From Aquanectria penicillioides (taxonomy: Eukaryota > Ascomycota > Sordariomycetes > Hypocreales > Nectriaceae): DNA of 64,000 bases. Below the pieces are notes generated by a model. That model saw nothing but the letters and a program-made list of their open reading frames with translations, was not told the DNA's origin and did not search any database. The DNA lies in NCBI GenBank assembly GCA_003415625.1, contig PYIU01000007.1, positions 682,001 through 746,000 of the forward strand, in the 5' to 3' direction. Made by a program: the position numbers and the translations under genes. Shown piece after piece: positions 36,831-46,169 of the stretch. Positions within the stretch are counted from its first letter, which is position 1; each line of letters opens with the position of its first letter.

Positions 36831-37110
36831 TTGACTTCTTCTTTTTTCTTTTTTCTTTTTTTTCCCTTCTCCCCCCTGTGTCACCTGCCACCGTCCTGCC
36901 GCGTTGGACTGTTGCTTTCTTTCCTTCTCTTGACTTGAGTGAGACCCCTTTGTCGACTGTGCCGACAATACCACTACTACTACCTCGTGGTATCCCCAAC
37001 TCCCATCATATCCCCCCTTCTCCCCCCTCTTTCATTCAAGACTCTGGTTTTCGTTTTGCTTCCCCTTCCTGCGCGGCGCCGCTCTCTTCTCTTCAAATCT
37101 AACACACCCC
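36831..37110 (+). promoter_or_regulatory. Pyrimidine-rich promoter/leader of the TBC gene
   Basis: The plus strand is dominated by C and T with tracts such as TTCTTTTTTC and CCCCCTTCTCCCCCC. A 20-base T run follows at about 37684-37704. The stretch lies 1.2-1.5 kb upstream of the TBC start codon and fits the CT-rich promoter type of filamentous fungi. The transcription start cannot be placed from sequence. Confidence 0.35.
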
Positions 37111-38298
37111 GCCCGTCAAACCTGGCTCCTGGCTCTTGGCCCATATTATCGCCTGGCCTTTTCGGTTACCATCCTTGCTTCGAGGGCACCCGGCGGGCCA
37201 GATCCCTGGTCCCCCCAAAAAAACCATCCTTGGAACCCTACCCGCTGTGCTCATCCCGGCTTCCCCGTGGACCGCTGTGCAGGGTCCCTACCCGTGTACG
37301 TGCGATTTCCAGCTCTAGCCTGCGGTGATTCATCACGGCTCTGCTTTGTGCCTTGGCTGAAAGCTGAAGGCCTGGCTGGGCTTCTTTTTTTTCTAGACGG
37401 TGGCCCAAGTTTGGATTTCTAACGCCCGTCGTCGACCAACGTCATAATACCAGCCCTGCGCTCCCGCCATCATTTCCCTCCAATTCTCGCCCACCGCAAT
37501 TTTTAACACCCATCGCCCTCGCACCCGCGAAGCGTCGACTCTGGTTGCGACGTTGGCCTCTTTTCTTTCTTCTTCCTCTCCAGCGCTGGCATTGGGAAGC
37601 TGCTTGAGTCCATTCGACTGCGTTTGCTCCAGCAGTAACGCCTTCCTCCGTCTCACACTCTCTTCTCATCGGTGCTTCCCAGCTTTTTTTTTTTTTTTTT
37701 TTTTACCCCCTACGGATCCCCCAAGAGCTTCGAGTAGCTCATCACGCGCTCCTTTGATCAGCGAGTCCACAGGTCCAGACTCCAACCCGACTCACAGACA
37801 GTCTCACAGGCGAGAACCCACTTGTCGTTCGACTCCTCCTGCGTACCAGGACGACTACGTCTACGGTTTTATTTTCTCATTCCGTTCTCTCGACCATTAC
37901 CTACCGGCCATGCCCCGGTAGCAATGGCCCAGGATTACAGCTGCCAGGCCTCCGTTTTACCACAGCCGTTCCTGCACGGCCACTGCCACCACCCACAGCG
38001 CCCAGGGCCTCTTCAGGCGGCAGCGAAGCCACTAACTACCTAGGCTCACCACCAACCAAGGCCCAACTCGACGAGTACGGTCACGATCACGACACGCTCG
38101 CACCACGACCACGCCAGTGCTTGCTACTGCGCCAGCAGCGCCTCACGCCTGAGGGCGCGCTGTGGTCATCACTAACACTGCCCTTGTGCCCTGAGGATCA
38201 ACAGAAGTCGCTTCTGTTGAATTGGTAGCCGAGTGCTCTCGCTCTCTCTGTTCATCTGCCCCGGCTGGCCCCCGCCCCTTGGGCTCACGCTATCGAAG

Positions 38299-41200
38299 AT
38301 GATTCCTTCGCCCATCACCATCCCCTCAGCACCGGGCGAGCCGACACCCTCGCCCCGGTCCCCAAACCGCAAGTTCTCCCTCTACGCTTCGCGGATACGT
38401 GACGACGACAGCCCGGTGCCCGCCGCCGCCGATGCATCCCCGCTTCCTTCGCCGTCGAGAGCGCAGCAGACGCCTTCACTTCCTGCATCTCCACGTGTGC
38501 ACATTGTCCCGTTCGGCTTTGCTTACCGCCATGCCCGGGAGCCTTCCAACGACTCGCTGCAACTTTCGCAGCTGCCGCCGCTGCCTCTGTCGCCGCGGTG
38601 GGATTCCTTGTCTCACAGCTCCAAATTTATCCTGCAGCCAACGGCCCCCAATTCCAACCCAGCCTCCCCGATGGAACCTCCACCCCATCCGTCTTCTCCA
38701 TTTGCATATGACGCCTACAGCGTCACCTCAGCATCGGATTCCCGAAACGCATCCCCGACATTCCCCCTCGCTACTCAGTCGTCCCTGGCTGATCTGCGTG
38801 CCTTCGACACTCCCGCTGCGCCATCAGCAGGAGCCCCGGTCGAGAACTTCTCAAGGCCCAGGAAGCCCAGCATCCGCCAGCCAATCACCGACCAGGCCAA
38901 GCCACGACCCACCCCCAGCTTCAATCCGGCCGACCAGTACCTGGAACTCGTCAGCTCCCCAACTCAAAACCCCCTTTGGCCGCCGACTCGTCCCCGTGGA
39001 CCATCTGTCTCATCGTGCCAGTCTTCCTCAACCTACCACTCTGTTCTCTCTCCTCCCGCTTCTGAATTTCACGATCCTGTACCTCCCCGATCGCGTCCCA
39101 CCACCAATGCTTCCACCACCCTGCCCCAGCGCCCGCCACTGACCTATACCCACACCGGCGGATCAGCGTCCCCAAGCGCTGTAGTTGCGCCCTGGATGAG
39201 TGGAGAGGAGCTTCGTTCAAGCTTCCGCTCTCAGTTCACCGAGTCCACCGCCCCGGGAACCGCTGTCACCGAGCGAAGCAGCGTATTGACAAAGGACAGC
39301 TCTGTCACCTCCCTCTACCCCCCAGCCGACGGCGACCTGGATGCCGATGGTCGAGGGGAATTTGACGCCGACGGCCCCGACGACGACGAACTGAGCCTCG
39401 ACGATCTTATGGGCATGTATGAGAAGGGTTTCGACGACGACGACGACAACAACTCATCCGACATTGGCTACAACCCGGATGATCGCCCAGGCACTTCCAC
39501 CTCTTACATTGGCTACAACCTCGACCCCCGACCCATGACTGCGACTTCTGACGTGAGCTACAACATTGGCCTTCGACCTGCTACCTCCAACTCGGACCGC
39601 AACTACGACATGGGCTCCCGCCCTGCCACATCTGCATCCGACATGGACCTTCGCCGCAGCTTCATCCACATCCAAGTCGACGACGAAGATGACGATGAGG
39701 ACTTCCCTCAACGCGACGTCGACGGCCCTGGCAAGACCTCGACCTTGGACCGCGAGATTCGAATGTCCAAGATGATCTTCAGCAGCCCAGCCTACATGGC
39801 TTCTGTCCCTCACATTGCTGAGCACCTCAACCGCAGGAGCATGGACAAGCGCGACTCGGCCAAGTCGCTCGACTCGGAGCGCTCTATCGTCTCTCAAAAT
39901 CCTACTCCGGTGAACGAAAAGGCACCTCCGATTTCCTCACCACTTGCCGGCAGCAACCCTATTTCTCCTCCGACCTCTCCTCCCATTGCCGAGCCAAGCA
40001 CTCCCATCATCCCAACAGTTGTCGCCACGGCACACCCAGCCAGACCCATTTCACCGCCAATCTCACCGCCGCCCCAGAATGCCGCTCCAGCTCAACCCGA
40101 CGACCCCAATGCCCGCGACCGCTACGGGTTCAAGAAAGAAAACCAATACGTCACCAGACAGCAATACGACGCCTGGAATGTCGGCTACACCGAATACCTC
40201 GCTCGGCGACGGAAAAAATGGGTCACTTATCTCAAGGACAACGCCCTTATGACGGACCACCCCAACCGATTCCCTGCACCAAACGCCAAGACGAAGCGAT
40301 TTGTTCGCAAGGGTATTCCTCCAGACTGGAGAGGCGCCGCTTGGTTCTATTACGCTGGTGGACCGGCCATTCTTGCGCAGCACTCTGGCCTCTACGACAA
40401 GCTCACGGTCAAAAAGGCCAAGGATGTGGACGCCGAGGCTATTGAGCGAGACCTCCACCGCACATTCCCGGACAACATTAAGTTCAAGCCACCTGGTGGA
40501 TTCCAACCACAATCTTCTAGCACCCGCGGAAGCCAGTCCACGGTGTCGGACGATTCGATCAGCGGTCGCAGCCCAGTTCCGCCATCAGGATCCGAAGATG
40601 AGCCTCCCATCATCACCTCGCTCCGGCGGGTCCTCCACGCCTTCGCTGTGTACAATCCCCGCATTGGGTATTGCCAGAGCTTAAACTTCCTCGCTGGCCT
40701 TTTACTTTTGTTTGTGGATACCGAGGAGCAGTGTTTCTGGCTGCTCAATGTTATTACTCGCATCTACCTCCCAGGAACGCACGAGACGAGTCTAGAGGGC
40801 TCCAAGGTGGACCTGGGCGTCTTGATGACGGAGCTGCGGGACAGCATGCCCGGCATCTGGGACAAGGTCGGTGGAGATCTTGAAGCCCCTGAAGCGAGTT
40901 CCCGGCCAGCTACGGGCAGGTCAATTCGAATGAATCGATCGCGACGCAAGGAGCTTGCCCGAGTGTCTACCGACAGGCTGCCCCCGATCACCGTCTGCAT
41001 GACGGCTTGGTTCATGAGCTGCTACATCGGAACTCTGCCCATCGAGACAACTCTCCGCGTCTGGGACGTCTTCTTCTACGAGGGATCTAAGACTCTCTTC
41101 CGAATTGCCCTGGCAATCTTCAAGCAAGGAGAAGCTGAGATCAAGTCCGTTTCGGACCCGATGGAGATGTTTGGCGTTGTCCAGGGCATTCCCCGAAAGC

Positions 41201-41439
41201 TGATTGACGCCAACGCCCTAATGGAAGCATGCTTCAAGCGGCGTAATGGCTTTGGTCATCTAAGCCAAGATCAGATCGACGTGCGCCGGCAAGAACGTCG
41301 AGCCAAGGCCCAGTACGACAGGATCCAAAAGAACAAGCCCAACCAAACCTGGACTGTTGCCCAATCAGACACCGAAGGAGCACGACCCAAGGAAAAGGGA
41401 CTCTTTGGAAAGAAGCGGACCCAGACTCTTGTGTCATAA
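38299..41439 (+). CDS. TBC-domain Rab GTPase-activating protein
   Basis: A single-exon gene for 1046 residues. The C-terminal part (about 665-960) is a TBC domain that speeds GTP hydrolysis by Rab GTPases in membrane traffic. It opens with RKGIPPDWRGAAWFYYAGG; the arginine finger is Arg721 in IERDLHRTFPDN and the glutamine finger is Gln793 in YCQSLNFLAG. Later WFMSCYIGTLPIETTLRVWD closes the core. The RKGIPPxWRGxAW opening resembles yeast Msb3/Gyp3 and Msb4, which act on Sec4 and other Rabs at sites of growth (family inference). The first 600 residues are disordered: Pro/Ser-rich, an acidic stretch (EFDADGPDDDELSLDD), then four imperfect repeats around YN..xRPxTSxSD at about 385-452. The C terminus is basic. 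The ATG at 38299 is the first in this frame; the frame is open upstream but without another ATG. Confidence 0.93.
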   Translation: MIPSPITIPSAPGEPTPSPRSPNRKFSLYASRIRDDDSPVPAAADASPLPSPSRAQQTPSLPASPRVHIVPFGFAYRHAREPSNDSLQLSQLPPLPLSPRWDSLSHSSKFILQPTAPNSNPASPMEPPPHPSSPFAYDAYSVTSASDSRNASPTFPLATQSSLADLRAFDTPAAPSAGAPVENFSRPRKPSIRQPITDQAKPRPTPSFNPADQYLELVSSPTQNPLWPPTRPRGPSVSSCQSSSTYHSVLSPPASEFHDPVPPRSRPTTNASTTLPQRPPLTYTHTGGSASPSAVVAPWMSGEELRSSFRSQFTESTAPGTAVTERSSVLTKDSSVTSLYPPADGDLDADGRGEFDADGPDDDELSLDDLMGMYEKGFDDDDDNNSSDIGYNPDDRPGTSTSYIGYNLDPRPMTATSDVSYNIGLRPATSNSDRNYDMGSRPATSASDMDLRRSFIHIQVDDEDDDEDFPQRDVDGPGKTSTLDREIRMSKMIFSSPAYMASVPHIAEHLNRRSMDKRDSAKSLDSERSIVSQNPTPVNEKAPPISSPLAGSNPISPPTSPPIAEPSTPIIPTVVATAHPARPISPPISPPPQNAAPAQPDDPNARDRYGFKKENQYVTRQQYDAWNVGYTEYLARRRKKWVTYLKDNALMTDHPNRFPAPNAKTKRFVRKGIPPDWRGAAWFYYAGGPAILAQHSGLYDKLTVKKAKDVDAEAIERDLHRTFPDNIKFKPPGGFQPQSSSTRGSQSTVSDDSISGRSPVPPSGSEDEPPIITSLRRVLHAFAVYNPRIGYCQSLNFLAGLLLLFVDTEEQCFWLLNVITRIYLPGTHETSLEGSKVDLGVLMTELRDSMPGIWDKVGGDLEAPEASSRPATGRSIRMNRSRRKELARVSTDRLPPITVCMTAWFMSCYIGTLPIETTLRVWDVFFYEGSKTLFRIALAIFKQGEAEIKSVSDPMEMFGVVQGIPRKLIDANALMEACFKRRNGFGHLSQDQIDVRRQERRAKAQYDRIQKNKPNQTWTVAQSDTEGARPKEKGLFGKKRTQTLVS

Positions 41440-42534
41440 GCACAAGGCCTGTAATGTACCCAGGTGCATTCTCCTCACAACTACACATTCCCTGAAACCA
41501 CACCTTTTTTTTCTTCGTTACATCTCTTGCATTTTCTTCGACTCCAGCCTCGATTTCGGCTTGGACTTTGATTTGAACCTAGACACCAACAACCCAACAA
41601 CATACCGAGAACGAAGTGGTGGAACCACTTCGTATAATAATGGCATGGCGTTTCAACGGGAGGCATGGTTCACTTTTTACTATTCACTTCCATAAAGTGG
41701 CACTGCGTCTGCATTTTCTTATGACCTATTAGGTCTTCCCTTATTCCCCCCCTATTTTCTCTGCTTTCACACAGCGCACCAAAACCTTTTCTTTTTTTTG
41801 TTTTGTTCAAAAAGAGGGCAAGCATGGATGGACGGTCGGACGGCGCGGATGGACGGATGGATGGATGGATGGACGCACACGCTGAAGGAAAAGACAAAAA
41901 CCTTGTTTATCTTAATGACGGTTAACGGCTGCACTGCGACAAAAAAGTACAATACCACTGGAGGAACTTTGCACCAACGACACGACGGAAGGATTTGAAT
42001 GGACGGGAAGGGTGTGGGAGGAGGAGGTGTCGTTTCTTATATTTTTCTTAGCTCGCCTTATAGAGAGAGACCATGTATGATCTGGATAGACTAGGAGGGT
42101 TTAGCCAGCCTCTGTTTGAGAACCCGGCGAAGTGATATCCCAATGGAACGAAGGTCAAATTTTTCGAAAACCTACGTCTTGCTAGCATATTAAGTGAAGT
42201 ACCAACGGGATGCAAAATATCTTGAAGTAATAAGTGGAAGGAACACGAGATGAAAATTGCAACTGTTGAATTGATTTGATTGACTAAATGCATTGAGCAT
42301 GTTTGTTTGTTGGTGTTTTCCAATAGGTGCAACACAAGACAAGATGGGTTCGCCGCCGTGTGAATGCAAGTGTCCCCAGAGTGCACGTCTGGTGTTTCTG
42401 ACTGTTGTTCCCAGAGTGTCCCAATTTCGTTTCATCGTATCATGGCATGTTCCATCGTATTTGCGGGGGGGATAGTAATAACTCCATTCCGAAATAAAGC
42501 AAAACTCAAGATTCCTTTTCTCTTTCTTTTTATT
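41440..42534. other. Convergent 3' spacer of TBC and E2 genes
   Basis: Holds the 3' flanks of two convergent genes. GGATGGAC-type short repeats lie at about 41826-41872. Only frames of up to 112 codons occur, without motifs. No gene seen. Confidence 0.5.
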
Positions 42535-43095
42535 TTACGAAGTGACGGGAGGGAAGGTGGGCTCGTTCTTGGCATAGCGATCGACGTGGATCTTGACGTT
42601 CTTGTCGAAGCTCTCACGGTCGTTGCGGTACTCGTCAGCGATGCGATCCTCGAGGGGGTCATCGGGCTGGGGCTCGATGAGGAGGCTGTAGATGGCCTCG
42701 AGGACGGAGCGGAGCTTGGTGGAGGGCTTCCAGGCGTCGGACTTGAGGAGGCCGAGGCAGATGTTGCCGAGGGAGTCGTTGGTGACGTTGGGGTGGTAGA
42801 TGCGGGTGACGAACTTGACGACGGGGGGCTTGAAGGGGTAGTCGGTGGGGAGGGTCAGGACGAGGCCGAAGATGCCTGGGGAGTAGGTGGACGTGGGAGG
42901 AGCACGGAGGGTGACGTGCCAGGTGTGGATTGTCTGGGAGGGCGGGAGGGTCACGGTGAAGCCATCTGGGGGGTCTTGGGAGACTTCGGCGAACTCCTGC
43001 AAGACCATCATGTTAGCAGGGAGGGGAGGGGAGGGGAGGGGGTAGAGTCGGTGGATGAAGAGAGAAATTACCTTGGTGATGCGTTTGGTCGACAT
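42535..43095 (-). CDS. Ubiquitin-conjugating enzyme E2 (UBC4/5-like)
   Basis: Class I E2 that carries ubiquitin as a thioester and passes it to a substrate with an E3. Two exons: 43095-43072 (8 codons) and 42996-42535; the 75-nt intron runs from GTAATTTCTC to GGTCTTGCAG with a GCTAACA branch site. The product has 161 residues and is essentially just the UBC core. It starts MSTKRITKEFAEVSQDPP, the helix-1 pattern of Ubc4/5 (xxKRIxKE). FPxDYPFKPP-like (LPTDYPFKPP, 57-66), HPN (76-78) and the active Cys88 in NICLGLLK follow. Differences from Ubc4/5 are CLGLLKSDAWKPSTKL where CLDILKxxWSPALT is usual, and an insertion of two residues before the catalytic region (NDSLGNI). The C-terminal tail is short and polar. 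Divergently paired with RRP1 across 1.6 kb. Confidence 0.93.
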   Translation of the reverse strand: MSTKRITKVISLFIHRLYPLPSPPLPANMMVLQEFAEVSQDPPDGFTVTLPPSQTIHTWHVTLRAPPTSTYSPGIFGLVLTLPTDYPFKPPVVKFVTRIYHPNVTNDSLGNICLGLLKSDAWKPSTKLRSVLEAIYSLLIEPQPDDPLEDRIADEYRNDRESFDKNVKIHVDRYAKNEPTFPPVTS

Positions 43096-44732
43096 TGTGA
43101 TTGACGGGAGGATTTGGGGGAAGGGGTTTGGTGTGGTTGTCGAGTTTGGGAGGAGTGGAGAGGTGAGGTGAAGTGAGGTGATGATGATAATGGATGGAGC
43201 ACAAAAGCTTCTTGTGGAGGAGAGCGCCGAGAAGCAAGCTTAGAAGAGAATGGCCTTCTCAGATGCTAGAGCTGTGGCTATCCGTTTACCCGGAGCTAGC
43301 CACAGGGGAGATCGGTCGTTGAGTTTAAGTTTAGGTTCTGATTCGATATGAAGGCAGATGGAAGCGCAGAACAGGCGGCTGCTCCACGTGTGGTGAGGAT
43401 TTGGTGTTGGTGTTGGTGTTGGTGGTGATGATGATGGCCGCTGACTGTGTGATGGTGCAGGACGGAGAAAGCAAGAGGGCTGGCAGGTATGACGAAGGCG
43501 GGCGCAGAGGTGGGTGGGAAGGTGGGAAGGTGGGAAGGTGGGAAGGTGGTAAGGTGGGAAGGCGGGAGGGATGGATGGTGGGGTAAACTGGCGTGGATTG
43601 GATGGTGTCACGCCGCGAGTTCTGAGTCGTGCGAGAGGGGCACGGCCAGCACTGCCTGTATCAAAGCCTCTGCTAGCTTAGGCAGACAGACAGAGAGTGA
43701 GTGACGAGACTGCCTGACTGACACGCAGAAGCCACGGACGGTAGCAACGGTGGAACTGACCAGCTTGCCTGCCTCGTTGCCTGCCTCGTTGCCTGTCTGT
43801 TTGCATGGCTTGTGTTGCATTCTTATAAGTCGAGCCAGAATAAAAACCACTTCGCCTCGCCTCGCCGGGCAGCTGAGAAATCACATTGCCACAGGGCCCC
43901 TTCAGCGAGGCTTAGGGGATGATTAGAGCATGCTTACAGCGGAATACAGCCCCCATAGTGGATCTGGCGCGCGCGCGCACAACTCGACTCTTGTCTTCAG
44001 CCCCATTGCGTTGCAGCAGCTCGGGACACTGCTGGGCAGATGCTCACTCACACTCACACTCTGTCCCCTTCCCCCTTTTTCTTTTTTCTTTTTTCGCATT
44101 GCGTAGGAGAAGAAGCATAAATGGGTGGCATAGGAAATGACGCCAGCTCCTGAAATGCCATTGGTCAATGGCAAGGAATCCGGCTAGGTGGTAGCGTTGG
44201 ATGTCACGGAGGCGACGCAATAACTCGCGATGATTTATCAATCTGTTTGACATACTGTTGGGGGAAGGCTTGTAAAATCACACTCCAGTCATACATCACC
44301 GCTGACTGACAGGAATAAACAAGAAAGAAATAATCATTTCGCAACATCAACCATGAAACACAATGCTCATGGATAAACCAGCTTCCGCTCATTTAGCATG
44401 ATGTCATGCCCTGGCTGACATTATCCTCTCCTTGCATGTCACTGGGGCACGGCCCGGCTCGGCTCCTTCACCACATCGCCGTCACACACGTCCAAGCTCC
44501 TTCACAGATCCGATGGCACGTACCTCGCCTCTCGGTGAACTCCAAGGTGAACACCCCACATCTACCCCCATCCCACCTCTCACCGTCGCTCACCTTGACT
44601 AAAAGAAAAAAAAGTTGCCCGCCGCCTCTGCTCTGCTCAACACCATAACCCCCAATCATCGTCACCATCGCCCAAAACCTCCGTCCTCACCTCTCCAAGG
44701 CGCCAATTTGCCGCGCACAAATCTCCCTCAAG
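43096..44732. other. Divergent promoter region between E2 and RRP1
   Basis: A 1.6-kb shared upstream region. It contains a G-rich minisatellite at 43513-43560, a CTTCCTGC-type tract near 43768-43800, GCGCGCGCGC near 43967, and CT-rich sequence before the RRP1 start. No gene seen. Confidence 0.5.
43513..43560. repeat. 8-bp minisatellite GGTGGGAA, six copies
   Basis: Head-to-tail copies of GGTGGGAA at 43513, 43521, 43529, 43537, 43545 (GGTGGTAA) and 43553. It lies about 420 bp upstream of the E2 start codon. The regular G triplets could form a G-quadruplex on this strand (inference). Confidence 0.9.
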
Positions 44733-45586
44733 ATGGCGCCTCATGAATCTCAAATGCCGTTTATCCGCAACCTCGCTTCAAGCGGTTCGTAACTCCCATC
44801 CCCAGTATTGACTTCTATTTCGATTCCCCCCCCCCCCCCAGGAAGGTCCTGGTTGTTCCGAAAAAAAGAAATGCTTCCACTTGCTGACTGCTTGTTCAAC
44901 CTTTGACAGACCGCAAACTCCGCACCGCCGCCCTCGAATCCCTCCAGACCTTCCTCGCCTCCCGCCCTTCGCTGCAAGAATCCGATGCCCAGAAGCTCTG
45001 GAAGGGCCTCTTCTACGCCCTCTGGATGACGGACCGCCCCATCCCCCAGCAGCGCCTCGCCGCCGACCTCGCCAACCTGCTCTTCACCCTCAAGCCCGCC
45101 TGCACCATCCCCTGGCTGCGCGGCTTCTGGGCCGTCGTCGACGCCCAGTGGACCGACATCGACGTCCTTCGCCTCGAGAAGTTCCTGCTGCTCGTCCGCC
45201 GCGTCTTCGCCGCCCACGTGCGCCTGGCCAAGGAGAGCGGCTTTGAGCCCGAGACAGCCGACGCCGTCGTCGCCGTCTTGGCCGAGTTCCCCTTCGAGGC
45301 CGAGGGCGATCTGCGCAAGGTCCCCGTCGGCATTCGCCTGCACGCGCTGGACCTCTGGGTCGACGAGCTGGAGCGCGAGGGCGCCCTGGCCGACGAGGCC
45401 GCCACCGCCTTCGTCAAGCAGGTGGGCGACCTTGTGGAAGCCCTGAAGCGATGCCCCGTCAAGCCTGTGCGGGAGAGCGCCGCAGAGAGCCACCGGGACG
45501 AGCGTCTGCCGTGGGGCAAGGCTGCCAGCGAGGCCGACGAGGACGAGGGTGACGACCATGATGAATGGGGCGGTATTCAGGACTAG
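44733..45586 (+). CDS. RRP1: Ribosomal RNA processing protein Rrp1 (Nop52 family)
   Basis: Nucleolar protein needed for processing of pre-rRNA to the large-subunit rRNAs (known for yeast Rrp1 and human NNP-1/Nop52). Two exons: 44733-44784 and 44910-45586; the 125-nt intron contains a C-run at about 44827-44839 and ends CTTTGACAG. Product 242 residues. MPFIRNLASSDRKLRTAALE at the N terminus, then LQTFLASR, LWKGLFYALWMTDRPIPQQR and WLRGFWAVVDAQWTDIDVLR are the hallmark Nop52 segments; KFLLLVRRVF and GIRLHALDLWVDEL follow. The tail is acidic (EADEDEGDDHDEWGG). Length and order match fungal Rrp1, so confidence is high. Its 3' end faces the convergent membrane-protein gene 583 bp away. Confidence 0.93.
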
Positions 45587-46169
45587 AGAGAGATACAGAG
45601 ATGTGCTCTTGAGAGAAACCGCAGCATCAACCACAAAAAACGGCGTATGGCGTTGGGACATGGCACGGGTACAAAAGGACATCATCTAGCAAGGCAATGC
45701 TTTGTATTATTTGCCGCCTGTTCTTTGTATAGCTTTTTTTATTATTCGAGATTTAGAACGGTTGATATACCATCCGAACGGAATATTACCCTTTGACACA
45801 CCTACACCTAAAACGAGACCGACAACAATTACGAGGACAAATACACATAGGAGCGCCTGAAGAAGGAGCATAATTCTAAAATTTACACGTCTCCGACAAA
45901 CAATTAGAAAAAAGGGAGAAAAAGAACAGAAAAAGAAAAGGCCAAATGTCAAGTGTGTGTGTGTGTGTTTGTGTGGTGTAACGCCTCCCGTGTGAACCGT
46001 AGGATTATATCCATTTCCATTTTCGTGAACCACGTAAACCTGCCCCCCATGTCCTGTGTGGGCACTATTATGTTGTTTGGCTTGTAATCCACCAACTCCA
46101 ACTCCGCTTCCTTGCTGGCTTAATATCAAGTGCTAGCTCATTGCCTCCCCAAGTAAGTAGTAGCTCCGG
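45587..46169. other. Convergent 3' spacer of RRP1 and the membrane-protein gene
   Basis: AT-rich 3' flanks of two convergent genes, with a (GT)n tract at about 45953-45968. A 140-codon minus-strand frame at 45707-46129 has no domain. No gene seen. Confidence 0.5.

Larger units (their letters stand above)
28509..38298. other. 9.8-kb stretch without a supported gene
   Basis: The first 1.5 kb is AT-rich with no frame above 89 codons. From 30 to 36 kb GC rises and many overlapping short frames appear on both strands (largest 232 codons at 34755-35453). None has a domain, intron-consistent extension or biased composition beyond low complexity. From about 36.8 kb to the ATG at 38299 the plus strand is pyrimidine-rich and probably holds the promoter and a long 5' UTR of the TBC gene, possibly with a leader intron. 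Non-coding RNA genes cannot be excluded. Confidence 0.4.

Noticed and set aside
42364..43104. 246-codon plus-strand open frame rich in Val, Gly, Asp and Glu
   Set aside because: Mirror image of the E2 gene; composition follows from the complementary codons.
44750..45685. 311-codon minus-strand open frame
   Set aside because: Antisense to RRP1, whose Nop52 motifs and intron are clear.
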